Below are positions 16,626 through 24,378 of a stretch of 64,000 bases of DNA, piece by piece. The notes beneath the pieces are model-generated. The model was not told the DNA's origin. It did not search any database and saw only the letters and a program-made list of their open reading frames with translations. The DNA comes from Bryobacterales bacterium F-183 (GTDB lineage Bacteria; Acidobacteriota; Terriglobia; Bryobacterales; Bryobacteraceae), in contig AP025252.1 in NCBI GenBank assembly GCA_016865505.2, positions 4,982,137 to 5,046,136 of the forward strand, in the 5' to 3' direction. Numbering within the stretch: position 1 is the stretch's first letter; each line of letters begins with the position of its first letter. The position numbers were made by a program, and so were the translations under genes.

Positions 16626-16717
16626 CTACTAAACTCCTTTGTTGTTATTCCTTGGCACCTGCATAGCGGCGGCTGGCCAAGGATCCAGCACATCGCCCGT
16701 TTGCGAATCCGCCCACA

Positions 16718-16750
16718 TCTTCAAAAGAAAATCGCCGCCCGAAGGCGGCG
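16718..16750 (-). terminator. UUCG-tetraloop hairpin with T-rich tail, between scaffold and capsid genes
   Basis: Minus strand: CGCCGCC-TTCG-GGCGGCG (16750-16733) followed by ATTTTCTTTTG. A 7-bp G+C stem closed by the very stable cUUCGg loop and a U-tract is a textbook rho-independent terminator. It would reduce read-through into the capsid gene unless that gene has its own promoter in 16626-16717, where I see no clear one. Confidence 0.7.
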
Positions 16751-16807
16751 CGGATCGCCCAACAAATCTTGCCTGAAAGGCTTTTCTATGTGACTCGCAA
16801 CAGCCCG

Positions 16808-17347
16808 TTACAGGCCGCGCATCGTCTGGTTCGCCACTCGCGCCACTTCTTCGCGGAAGCGCTCCAGTTCTTCAGAGCTCATGCCCGGACGGATGCGATC
16901 AAAGTCCACAATGCCCGTACCGTGCGACGAACGGCCCACCCCACTCGCACCCGAACCACCGGGGATACGCGCAGGCAACAATTCCGGATTCTCAGCCACA
17001 AAGTTCGCCAGGTACTCGCGTACACGATTCTCACCGTCAGGCCCCGCGGACATCCCTTCGTCGGACCGCAGGATGTCATCTTTAACAGCCTTGAAGGCAA
17101 GGTCGATCTTCGACACGCCCAGGCGCTGCAGCTCGGCGCGGACCATCGCTTCTTTCTCCACGCGGGCGGCAATGGCGCGAGCCTTGCGGTTCTCTTCAAT
17201 CAGTTGATTGACGCGCCCCTCGAGCGACTCGCGACGTTTGCGCTCTTCCACCAGTTCCGTCTTGTACACCGGCTCCTGACGAGCTTGTTCTGACTGTGAG
17301 TACTGCTTGATAGCCTCAAGCACGATCTGCTGTAGATTTTCGTCCAT
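16808..17347 (-). CDS. scaffold-like capsid assembly protein
   Basis: 179 residues from the ATG at 17347 (GAGAG upstream). Highly charged and helical: VYKTELVEERKRRESLEGRV, NQLIEENRKARAIAARVEKE. A Gly/Ser-rich linker follows (PGGSGASGVGRSSHG) and then a short C-terminal helix (SSEELERFREEVARVANQTM). A long coiled coil with a small C-terminal helix, immediately before the capsid gene, is typical of internal scaffolding proteins that bind coat subunits and leave the finished shell. It has no serine-protease motif, so a fused maturation protease is unlikely. Confidence 0.68.
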   Translation of the reverse strand: MDENLQQIVLEAIKQYSQSEQARQEPVYKTELVEERKRRESLEGRVNQLIEENRKARAIAARVEKEAMVRAELQRLGVSKIDLAFKAVKDDILRSDEGMSAGPDGENRVREYLANFVAENPELLPARIPGGSGASGVGRSSHGTGIVDFDRIRPGMSSEELERFREEVARVANQTMRGL

Positions 17348-17367
17348 GTGATTCTCTCCTCTGTTCG

Positions 17368-18759
17368 CTACCCACGCGGAAAGCTCGCGTCGATCTCGTC
17401 CGCGATCCGGTCCTTCACTTCCTGGCGCACATCGCACAGGTACTTCAGCGCCAGCTTCTTAAAGATCTGCTGCTTCAAAGTCGGTGACTCAATCCCCAAC
17501 CCCAGCAGCCGCTCCGCGTCCGACAACTCCGTGGTGAAATCACCGATGTCGAACTCGTCCAGACCCGAAACGCCAATCTGAAGACCGTCCTCGCGAGCCG
17601 TTTCAATGGCCCGCAGAACTTTCTTCACCAGATCCTTGATGGAATCGCCGTACGCCCGCAGAACCTCCTGCGTGATCGAGAAGTCCCACATCTTGCTCTG
17701 CGCCGATTGTGTCTGTCCGGCGCTCAGCTTGCCGCCCATCTGCGCGAGGTAGCAAACCCGGTAAATTTCATCCTTGAGCCGTTCCAGATTCTCGGCCGCG
17801 ATCTGATAAACCTTGCCATCTGGCTCGGTCCAGCCAAACCGGTCGCCCGGCCCCAGTTGCAGGTAGTACGCCTCGCCGAACGTCTGATCGAACTGCCGCT
17901 CGGAATAAACCACCGGCATCGCGAACAGCCCCATCGACAAGCCCCACGCCAGCGCATTGGACTTACCGAAGTGCTCAATCTGCAGCGACGCGGCCTTGTT
18001 CAGCAGCCACAGTCCTTCCTGAATCTCCAGACCAAACAGAGGCACCCGATCCTGCTTCGCCAGCCCGTGCAGACCCTCATCCAGCAGTTCGATACGTGCC
18101 GTACGGCTATCCGCATCTCCGCCGATCTGCCGGTAAATCCGATAGCGCCGTTTGTCGTAGTAAGACCACGTCGTGACGTTCTTCCACTCGTCATCTTCGA
18201 CATTTGTCTTCCGCAGTCCGCTGGTTCGAAGCACCACCCAATCGAGTTGACCCTGATCGTCGTAGCTCCAGTTGATGACATCCTCAGCTGCGTAGCCCAC
18301 GAGGTAGGCGCGAGACCGGCCGGAAGCATCTTCTGCAGCACGGCTACCGATGATTCCCTTCCCCTTCGGAAAGTCCACCAGAATATAGCTCGCACCACCC
18401 ACCAGAGCTTCAATCAACCGCGACCGCAAGAAGTCAGTAAGGTTCGTACCAAGCCGGTCGCAATCCTCGATGAAGTTCGAGAAGTAACGCTTCCCCGCCT
18501 CGTTCGGCCCCTCAAAAGTCAGAAGCGGTTCACGCCGGAAGAGCGTCGCGGCATACCAGTCGACGATCGAACCGATGTAGTTCTCATAGAAGACCTTCGA
18601 GATCCGCTCGCGATATACCGCGCCCGGTTCGCGCTGACGCTGCTCTAAGTATTCGGTCGCGTTCGCTCGTATCTGCTCGCCGCCCGCGTACAGGTCCCGG
18701 TACGAACGCCACAGCCGCTTCCGCGCGACGTAATCCGGATGCTCTCTCGTTATGTCCAT
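17368..18759 (-). CDS. portal protein
   Basis: 463 residues from the ATG at 18759 with AGAGG upstream. Segments typical of portal proteins of the DUF4055 type: an early YLEQRQREPGAVYRERISK, then FYENYIGSIVDWYAATLFRR, FLRSRLIEALVGGASYILVD, and a central APGDRFGW-like loop (QLGPGDRFGWTEPDG) before helical wing and tunnel-loop regions. Portals form dodecamers at one capsid vertex, the gate for DNA packed by terminase. It lies 32 nt downstream of the terminase gene. DUF assignment is from pattern; the portal role is well supported by position. Confidence 0.78.
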   Translation of the reverse strand: MDITREHPDYVARKRLWRSYRDLYAGGEQIRANATEYLEQRQREPGAVYRERISKVFYENYIGSIVDWYAATLFRREPLLTFEGPNEAGKRYFSNFIEDCDRLGTNLTDFLRSRLIEALVGGASYILVDFPKGKGIIGSRAAEDASGRSRAYLVGYAAEDVINWSYDDQGQLDWVVLRTSGLRKTNVEDDEWKNVTTWSYYDKRRYRIYRQIGGDADSRTARIELLDEGLHGLAKQDRVPLFGLEIQEGLWLLNKAASLQIEHFGKSNALAWGLSMGLFAMPVVYSERQFDQTFGEAYYLQLGPGDRFGWTEPDGKVYQIAAENLERLKDEIYRVCYLAQMGGKLSAGQTQSAQSKMWDFSITQEVLRAYGDSIKDLVKKVLRAIETAREDGLQIGVSGLDEFDIGDFTTELSDAERLLGLGIESPTLKQQIFKKLALKYLCDVRQEVKDRIADEIDASFPRG

Positions 18760-18791
18760 GCTGTTCGCACCTCTTGTTGAACCTCTTACTT

Positions 18792-20120
18792 TCAAAACAG
18801 CCGCGTCTTTTGCGGCCCAAACGGAGCCTGCCCGCGGAACTGCTGCCAAACCAGGTAACCCAACGCATCCGACAGATGCGTCCGTTGAGGATCCGCGTCC
18901 TTATCGATCACCGCCGTACTATCGGGCTTGAAACAAACCTGCTCAAAGTCTTTAATGAGTTCCTTGCACTTGGGATCCACGAACAACCTCGCCACGCCCG
19001 CGGCGTTGCCGAGTAGCCCGTTCACCAGCGCCACTCGATCCCGCACGCTCGGGTTCGACCTCGCAATCTCCATCCGAACGTTGCCGTACCGCACCTTGCG
19101 CAGATACTCGCGAACCATTTGGTGATCCGACAGTCCCGTCGTCTGCATCCGCGCACCCGACGCATCGCCAAACACCACCAAACCGCCAGGATGATCCGGA
19201 TACCGCGTCACAAACTCCTCACAAGCTTGGTCCGTGGTTGCCCGCCGCAAACTGATTTCATCAATCACGTGCAGCCGGTCGCCTACCCTCTGTGCCACCA
19301 CCGACGACATCGGATCGACGTTGAAGTCCAGAGCCCAGAACAACGGCTGCAGAATGTCCACGGCCGGTGCCGGAACAACATTCCGCTTCCGGTCAAACGA
19401 CTCATACGCCCGTCCCGCCTGAACGTTCAGGTACTCGCCCAACGCCTCCTGCGCATAAAAGCGCGGATCGTAGCTGGCCTTCAGCCGTTCGTAATAGTCC
19501 GGAACCTGCGCCAACAAATGCACGTTCTCAAATGCCCGTGCCAAAAACGTCGCGTACCCTTTGTACTCGCCTGTCATAAACCGGCGATGCACCCAATCAA
19601 ACCCCCGCGGCGTCCAAACCGCAAAGCCGCCCAACCGCGTCGCTTTCGGATCTCGCAATCGAGCCTCTAAGCGAAGCCACGAATCCTCCGATGCGTACGT
19701 CAATTCATCCACACAAAACCAGGCCAGGTTGGTACCGCGCAATCGCTCCGAATCATCCAGTGACCGGAACAGAATCTTCGACCCCGTATCCTTCATCACC
19801 AGGTAATTCTCAGCCTTGTTGATGTCGTACGGAATTCGGCTCTCCTCTAGCACCGCCAAAAGCGCCGCCTGCGTCGAATCCCGCAACATCGGAAACGTCG
19901 GAGCCCCCATCAGCCCCATGCGACCTGCGTTCACATAAGACATCCGAATCGCTTCCTGGCACAGCGCCTGACTCTTGCCCGACCCAACCGGTCCCGAATA
20001 TCCCCGAAAGCGCTCCTCCGATAAATGAAAAAGCCGCTGCGTTGGCAGCGGCTCATATCCAATTGCCCGGGTTACTCGGGACTTTCGTCTTCGCTGGTCT
20101 TTTTCGTCGGCTCCTGCCAT
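18792..20120 (-). CDS. terminase large subunit
   Basis: 442 residues from an ATG at 20120, which overlaps the small upstream gene by 49 bp; no start codon lies nearer its stop. ATPase domain: Walker A GPVGSGKS (residues 43-50) and Walker B WFCVDEL. Nuclease domain: WALDFNVDP, VFGDASG and HLSDALGYLVW supply the three acidic positions of the RNase H-like fold. It pumps DNA through the portal and cuts it. All key residues are present, so it looks functional. Headful versus cos packaging cannot be read from sequence; a GTA would require the former with low specificity. Confidence 0.88.
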   Translation of the reverse strand: MAGADEKDQRRRKSRVTRAIGYEPLPTQRLFHLSEERFRGYSGPVGSGKSQALCQEAIRMSYVNAGRMGLMGAPTFPMLRDSTQAALLAVLEESRIPYDINKAENYLVMKDTGSKILFRSLDDSERLRGTNLAWFCVDELTYASEDSWLRLEARLRDPKATRLGGFAVWTPRGFDWVHRRFMTGEYKGYATFLARAFENVHLLAQVPDYYERLKASYDPRFYAQEALGEYLNVQAGRAYESFDRKRNVVPAPAVDILQPLFWALDFNVDPMSSVVAQRVGDRLHVIDEISLRRATTDQACEEFVTRYPDHPGGLVVFGDASGARMQTTGLSDHQMVREYLRKVRYGNVRMEIARSNPSVRDRVALVNGLLGNAAGVARLFVDPKCKELIKDFEQVCFKPDSTAVIDKDADPQRTHLSDALGYLVWQQFRGQAPFGPQKTRLF

Positions 20121-20299
20121 GACACGTGAATCTCTTTCACTTGCTCCGCCATCAGCTCGCGCTCCATCTGCAGCAGCCGGATAATGTCGCCCGCGCTGCA
20201 TTTGAGTTCCGAATCGATCTTGGACTCCATCGCGTCGAGCATCCGCCGCACTGTTCGTAGCGCCCGGTCTTCCTGATCGCCCGCTTCGTTGGTCGCCAT
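20072..20299 (-). CDS. small terminase-associated protein (possible TerS)
   Basis: 75 residues, first gene of the virion cluster. It is acidic and helical: TVRRMLDAMESKIDSELKCS, then GDIIRLLQMERELMAEQVKE and IHVSWQEP, with a charged tail. No helix-turn-helix is evident, unlike classical TerS. The position directly before the terminase large subunit and the KEI.V.W.EP ending suggest a reduced small terminase subunit. GTA TerS proteins are known to lack specific DNA binding, so a missing DNA-binding domain would fit that case. The ribosome site is weak. An 11-bp inverted-repeat arm overlaps the start codon. Confidence 0.6.
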   Translation of the reverse strand: MATNEAGDQEDRALRTVRRMLDAMESKIDSELKCSAGDIIRLLQMERELMAEQVKEIHVSWQEPTKKTSEDESPE

Positions 20300-20378
20300 C
20301 AGTTATGTAATCTTTCGCCCGACTTGACGATAGCACCGGCCACCCGCTCCAACACCGCGGGGAGAAGACATAACTGAT
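20298..20378. repeat. 11-bp perfect inverted repeat flanking the leader of the virion cluster
   Basis: ATCAGTTATGT at 20298-20308 and ACATAACTGAT at 20368-20378 are exact inverse complements, 59 bp apart. One arm overlaps the start codon of the first virion gene. They could be operator half-sites or a transposable-element scar. The rest of 20300-20484 shows no gene and no clear -35/-10 pair. Confidence 0.5.
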
Positions 20379-20484
20379 AGATAACAGGGAAGATAGAGGT
20401 TTTGGAGGGACGTGAAGACGTTCCGGCTGCGGGCAGCCGGTTGCTGTCGGAGCTCGCTAAACGTCTGGGAAGATAGGACTTAGC

Positions 20485-21639
20485 CTAAGCCTCTTGCAAG
20501 GTCTTGGCGACGACAAAGAAAAGCTCGTTGGCTTGTACCGGCTTTGCAAGAAAGCCTTGCATCCCGTGCTGACGGCACATGTTCCGGTACTCGTCTGCGG
20601 TATTCGCGGTAAAGGCGAGAATCGGCACATTGGAATAACCTGCGTACTTGCGGATCTCGCTTGCGACCTCAAAGCCGGTCATATCAGGCAGTTGCAAGTC
20701 CATCAGAATGAGGGAGTACTCATTGTTGCGAGCTTGTTCCATCGCGCTTTCACCGGTTTCCGCACAATCCACCGGATAGCCTCGCGGAGTTAGCAGGTGG
20801 TGGACGACGGTTCGGGAAACGATGTTATCTTCCACCAGCAGGATTCTGCAGGACTTAGGATCGAAGTCCACAGCCCGATTGCGCTTGGTCGCTTCGGGGA
20901 TGCGAAGCGGCAGCACGATCTCAAACTTGCTACCGACGCCGATTTCGCTTTCGACCTCGATATGTCCCTGCAGCAGGGCGGCTATCTTGTTCGCAATTGC
21001 CAGACCAAGCCCTAGCCCGGGATAGGACCGCGAGAGACCGCCCTCAAGCTGTCGAAAGCTTTCAAAAACCGCATCCAAATGGCTCTTGGAGATCCCAATA
21101 CCGGTGTCTGTAACCGCAATGTGCAAGTACCCGCCGACGGCCTTGGCAGACACGCAAACCTCACCATCGACCGTGAACTTCACCGCGTTGCTCACCAAAT
21201 GCGACAGCAGTTTGCGAAGCCGCGGCGCATCACCCATGATGATGTCCGGCAAACTTTCATCGTACTGAGTGGTGAGCTTAAGCCCTTTGCTACGAGCCTT
21301 TAGCGTGTGTTCTGCAACCCCGGCGTCCAGGGTCTCAGCAAGCGAAAACTCGTAGTCGTCGAGCTCCACGGTGCCAGACATAAGTGCCGAATACTCGAGG
21401 GTCGCGTTCAGGACTTCAAGAAGGCTCTCGGCGCAGATCCGCGCGGAAGTGACATACTCCCGCTGCTCATCATCGAGCTTGGTTTCCAGAAGTAGGTCGG
21501 TCATACCGACAATGCCGCTCAGGGGAGTCCGAATCTCGTGATTCAGGCTCGCCAGAAATTGGCCCTTTAGGCGCGAAACCTCGTCAGCAGCGCGGTGGCC
21601 GCTGGTCACTCCCGCCAGATTGGTCAATGAAGGCGTCAT
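20485..21639 (-). CDS. hybrid histidine kinase without sensor domain
   Basis: 384 residues. HisKA domain at about 22-90 with phospho-acceptor His in FLASLNHEIRTPLSGI; HATPase at about 135-250 with NAVKF (N box), VTDTGIGIS (G1) and GLGLGLAIANKIA (G2); receiver domain at about 265-384 with LLVEDN, the phospho-Asp in SLILMDLQLPDMTGFE, and the Lys in FLAKPV. It lacks a transmembrane or PAS segment, so it is cytosolic and probably takes input from partner proteins. It forms a set with the CheX- and CheY-like genes upstream on the same strand. A 13-codon reading frame (21646-21687) sits between it and the CheX gene; its significance is unknown. Confidence 0.88.
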   Translation of the reverse strand: MTPSLTNLAGVTSGHRAADEVSRLKGQFLASLNHEIRTPLSGIVGMTDLLLETKLDDEQREYVTSARICAESLLEVLNATLEYSALMSGTVELDDYEFSLAETLDAGVAEHTLKARSKGLKLTTQYDESLPDIIMGDAPRLRKLLSHLVSNAVKFTVDGEVCVSAKAVGGYLHIAVTDTGIGISKSHLDAVFESFRQLEGGLSRSYPGLGLGLAIANKIAALLQGHIEVESEIGVGSKFEIVLPLRIPEATKRNRAVDFDPKSCRILLVEDNIVSRTVVHHLLTPRGYPVDCAETGESAMEQARNNEYSLILMDLQLPDMTGFEVASEIRKYAGYSNVPILAFTANTADEYRNMCRQHGMQGFLAKPVQANELFFVVAKTLQEA

Positions 21640-21708
21640 CGTCGATCACCTAGACAGCATGTGCTCCAGGCGCTTCTGCTTATCCATCGGCTACTCAGCC
21701 TCTGGAGA

Positions 21709-22230
21709 TTAGGCGACGTTCTGCACTACTCCCGTCTGGCGTCCCCGATTTGCCGACGCCTGCGGCAGGATATAGAACTTTATGGTCATTGTCCCGCCTG
21801 CAACCTCGAACGGCACGACGACCCTCGTCTTCCCTATCCCGTGCAATGCCCGATAGTTACGGCCATAGATCACGGTCGGGATGCTCAGCGACAGCGGCCC
21901 GAGGTCCGCCTCAAGCATCGTCTTCACATTTCCGACGATCATGTTTGCGAGCTCCGCCATCGCATCCAGCACATCGTCGTTCACCGTTGACACCTGGTCG
22001 TCTAACAGCATCATCCCGGTCAACCGCAGCGCCAGTTCAGACCCGCAGTAAATCGACCCCATGCCCGCCCAATCACCACTAATCGACACCAGCGAGACAA
22101 TTCCGCTAAACGTCTCTGTAGTGCCACTTTCCTCGTAGGGTTCCCCGACCTCAGCCTGGACACCCAACATCATGGACATCACCTCAAGGGTCGACTGCCG
22201 GATGAGCTCTACTGTTTTTTGAGTGTTCAT
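21709..22230 (-). CDS. cheX: CheX-type CheY-P phosphatase
   Basis: 173 residues from the ATG at 22230, whose ATGA overlaps the stop of the CheY-like gene. The segment VLDAMAELANMIVGNVKTML contains the E-x2-N pattern of CheC/CheX/FliY phosphatases, which use Glu and Asn to dephosphorylate CheY-P. GMGSIYCGSELALRLTGMML and the single ExxN motif favour CheX (dimeric) over CheC. Coupling to a stand-alone receiver and a hybrid kinase suggests a closed phosphorelay with an off-switch; no MCP receptor or flagellar gene is in the window. The gene symbol is by family. Confidence 0.8.
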   Translation of the reverse strand: MNTQKTVELIRQSTLEVMSMMLGVQAEVGEPYEESGTTETFSGIVSLVSISGDWAGMGSIYCGSELALRLTGMMLLDDQVSTVNDDVLDAMAELANMIVGNVKTMLEADLGPLSLSIPTVIYGRNYRALHGIGKTRVVVPFEVAGGTMTIKFYILPQASANRGRQTGVVQNVA

Positions 22231-22607
22231 GCCGCACACCCAATCGTCCCGAGCTTCTCACGGATCTGCTCCGGCGTGAATGGCTTCTTCACGTACCCGC
22301 TCGCTCCCATCTGCAGGGCCTGGAAGACTTTGTCCTGACTTCCTTCGGTAGTCACCATCACCACCGGAACATTCTTCCAGTTCGGATTCGCACGAATGAG
22401 CTGGAGAAATTCGAGGCCGTCCATGTTCGGCATGTTGATGTCAGAAAACACCAGCCCCACATTCTCAGCGGTCATTCGCTCCAATCCCTCGCGACCATCG
22501 TTCGCCTCGATAATCTTCCCGATCCCCACATTTGCCTGCACCAGCACACGCTGCAGGATTTTTCGAATTGCTGCGGAGTCGTCCACAATGAGCACGTCAA
22601 GAGCCAT
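22227..22607 (-). CDS. CheY-like single-domain response regulator
   Basis: 126 residues, receiver domain only. LIVDDSAAIRKIL supplies the acidic pocket, VFSDINMPNMDGLEF the phospho-Asp, VVMVTTEGS the switch Thr, and YVKKPF the conserved Lys. With no output domain it must act by protein contact, as CheY does. The adjacent CheX phosphatase overlaps its stop by 4 bp, so translation is coupled. The likely phosphodonor is the hybrid kinase two genes downstream, which is inference from operon structure. Confidence 0.88.
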   Translation of the reverse strand: MALDVLIVDDSAAIRKILQRVLVQANVGIGKIIEANDGREGLERMTAENVGLVFSDINMPNMDGLEFLQLIRANPNWKNVPVVMVTTEGSQDKVFQALQMGASGYVKKPFTPEQIREKLGTIGCAA

Positions 22608-22661
22608 GCAAGGCTCATCGGAGCGGTAGGTGAAATAGTTAGGAGAAATTACTGAGACTTT

Positions 22662-24161
22662 TTACCAGTCTGCGGTCGGTGTCCGCTTCCGGCTGTATAG
22701 CGAGTAAATCACCAACCCAGCGGCGAGCCAGATAAAGAACACGATCCAAGTCTCCAGAGGCAGGCTCAACATCAACACCAGGCAGCTCAGAATCGCCAGA
22801 ATCGGCACTACCGGAACCCAGGGCACGCGGAAGGCCCTCGGACGTTCCGGCTGCTTCTTACGCAGTACCAGCACGCCCACCGATACCAGCAGAAACGCAA
22901 AAAGCGTCCCGATATTCGACACGTCCGCAAGAGTGCCGATGTCAAAAACGCCGGCCGGAACACCCACAAAGATACCCGCTATGATCGTACTCGTGTGCGG
23001 CGTCTGAAACCGCTTATGCACCCGCGAGAACATGTCCGGCAGTAGCTTATCCCGGCTCATCGCAAACCAAACGCGAGCCTGTCCGTATTGGAAGACAAGT
23101 AGCGACGACAGCATGCCGACGATCGCACCCAGTCCGACCCAAAATCGAATCTGGTGAAATCCCAGATCCTTCAAGGCATTCACCACCGGAGCCGCATTAT
23201 TGAGAGTCTTGTAATTCGCGATTCCCGTCAGCACCAGCGCCACAGACCCGTACAACAGCGTACAGATTATCAGCGTGATGATAATGCCCCAAGGCAGGTC
23301 GCGCTGCGGGTTCTTGCATTCCTCCGCGGCCGTGGAAACCGAATCAAACCCGATATAGGTAAAGAAGACGATCGCGGCGCCGGTCAGCAGACCCGTGGTC
23401 CCATTCGGCAGAAACGGATGATAGTTTTCAGGCTTGATCGCGCTCGCTGCCCCAAAGACAAACAGCAGAATCGCCACGACTTTCACCAGCACCATCGCAT
23501 TATTCGCGCCGGCGCCCTCGCGGACCCCGCGCACCAGCAGCACCGTCAGAATAAACAGGATCACCAGAGCAGGAAGGTTAAAGTAAGCGCCAGTGGGCGA
23601 CAAGCTCTGATTTAGGATGGGTTGCGACCACTCGACTGGTATGGCGTAGCCGGTGGCATTCTCAACGATGTCTCGAAGATACGCAGAGAACCCTACAGCC
23701 ACCGCCATGTTGGACACGGCGTACTCAAGGATTAGGTCCCAACCGAGAATCCACGCGACCAATTCCCCCAGCGTCGCGTATGCGTACGTATAGGCGCCAC
23801 CCGCAATCGGAATCATCGACGCCAGTTCGGCATAGCAGAGCGCCGCAAAGCCGCACGCAATCGCCACCAGTACAAACGACAGCGCGATCCCAGGACCAGC
23901 GCCAGGCCGTCCCGCTGTAGACACGGCTTGGCCGCCGTTCATCAGGATGTCGATGACCGGAGCATGGATGATGGAGCTGAATTCGAGAGTTTGACCAGCT
24001 GCAGCGGTGCCTGTCAGCGTGAAGATGCCGGAGCCGATTACAGCGCCGACGCCCAATCCCACCAGACTCCACAGGCCTAGCGTCTTAGCCAGCCTCTTTT
24101 CGGGATGCTCTGCCGAAGCAAGCAAAGCATCAATACTCTTCGTACGCCAGAGTTGGCTCAT
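22662..24161 (-). CDS. APC-superfamily amino-acid permease
   Basis: 499 residues from the ATG at 24161. The signature GVGAVIGSGIFTLTG in the first membrane helix is the APC substrate-backbone motif. About 12-14 hydrophobic helices follow, including ALCYAELASMIPIAGGAYTY and IVFFTYIGFDSVSTAAEECK, typical of the cationic amino-acid transporter (CAT/YfnA-like) subgroup. It would import amino acids with protons or by exchange across the inner membrane; the substrate cannot be read. It ends 54 nt before the CheY-like gene on the same strand, but a shared transcript is uncertain. Confidence 0.88.
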   Translation of the reverse strand: MSQLWRTKSIDALLASAEHPEKRLAKTLGLWSLVGLGVGAVIGSGIFTLTGTAAAGQTLEFSSIIHAPVIDILMNGGQAVSTAGRPGAGPGIALSFVLVAIACGFAALCYAELASMIPIAGGAYTYAYATLGELVAWILGWDLILEYAVSNMAVAVGFSAYLRDIVENATGYAIPVEWSQPILNQSLSPTGAYFNLPALVILFILTVLLVRGVREGAGANNAMVLVKVVAILLFVFGAASAIKPENYHPFLPNGTTGLLTGAAIVFFTYIGFDSVSTAAEECKNPQRDLPWGIIITLIICTLLYGSVALVLTGIANYKTLNNAAPVVNALKDLGFHQIRFWVGLGAIVGMLSSLLVFQYGQARVWFAMSRDKLLPDMFSRVHKRFQTPHTSTIIAGIFVGVPAGVFDIGTLADVSNIGTLFAFLLVSVGVLVLRKKQPERPRAFRVPWVPVVPILAILSCLVLMLSLPLETWIVFFIWLAAGLVIYSLYSRKRTPTADW

Positions 24162-24213
24162 TATCGTGTCATCATAACGCACGATCGCGCCAACTCTGGC
24201 TCTTTACGAAAAC

Positions 24214-24366
24214 TTAGCGCTTGCGCTGACCCTTCGCGATCGTCTTCACCTTCTTCTTATTCGACCCGCGAGGCTCCTTGCGCGCCGCCTTTGCCGGAGC
24301 TTCCTTGCGCGCTTCGCGCTTCAGCTTCTTACGTTCTGCCTTGTCTTCTACGTTCTTGGTGTTCAT
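24214..24366 (-). CDS. 50-residue Lys/Arg-rich protein
   Basis: ATG at 24366, 12 nt after the PcrA stop, with AAGAAAG as ribosome site; TAA at 24216-24214. The product begins MNTKNVEDKAERKKLKREAR and ends KKVKTIAKGQRKR; roughly half its residues are Lys, Arg or His, with a few Ala/Pro. The composition is like a histone-tail or ribosome-associated peptide, so nucleic-acid binding is plausible; no family is recognised. Tight spacing suggests cotranscription with the helicase gene. Shorter than usual gene-caller thresholds, hence moderate confidence. Confidence 0.55.
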   Translation of the reverse strand: MNTKNVEDKAERKKLKREARKEAPAKAARKEPRGSNKKKVKTIAKGQRKR

Positions 24367-24378
24367 TGTCTTTCTTGA

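Noticed and set aside
15657-16793. 378-codon plus-strand frame opposite the capsid gene
   Set aside because: Arg/His-rich translation without motifs, antisense to a well-supported capsid gene.
3573-20299. Contractile tailocin interpretation
   Set aside because: Terminase, portal, scaffold and capsid genes are present and no contractile sheath gene is seen.
20420-20430. ACGTTCCG shared with the rnpB 3' end as a possible attachment repeat
   Set aside because: Only 8 bp and not extended on either side; expected by chance in a region this long.
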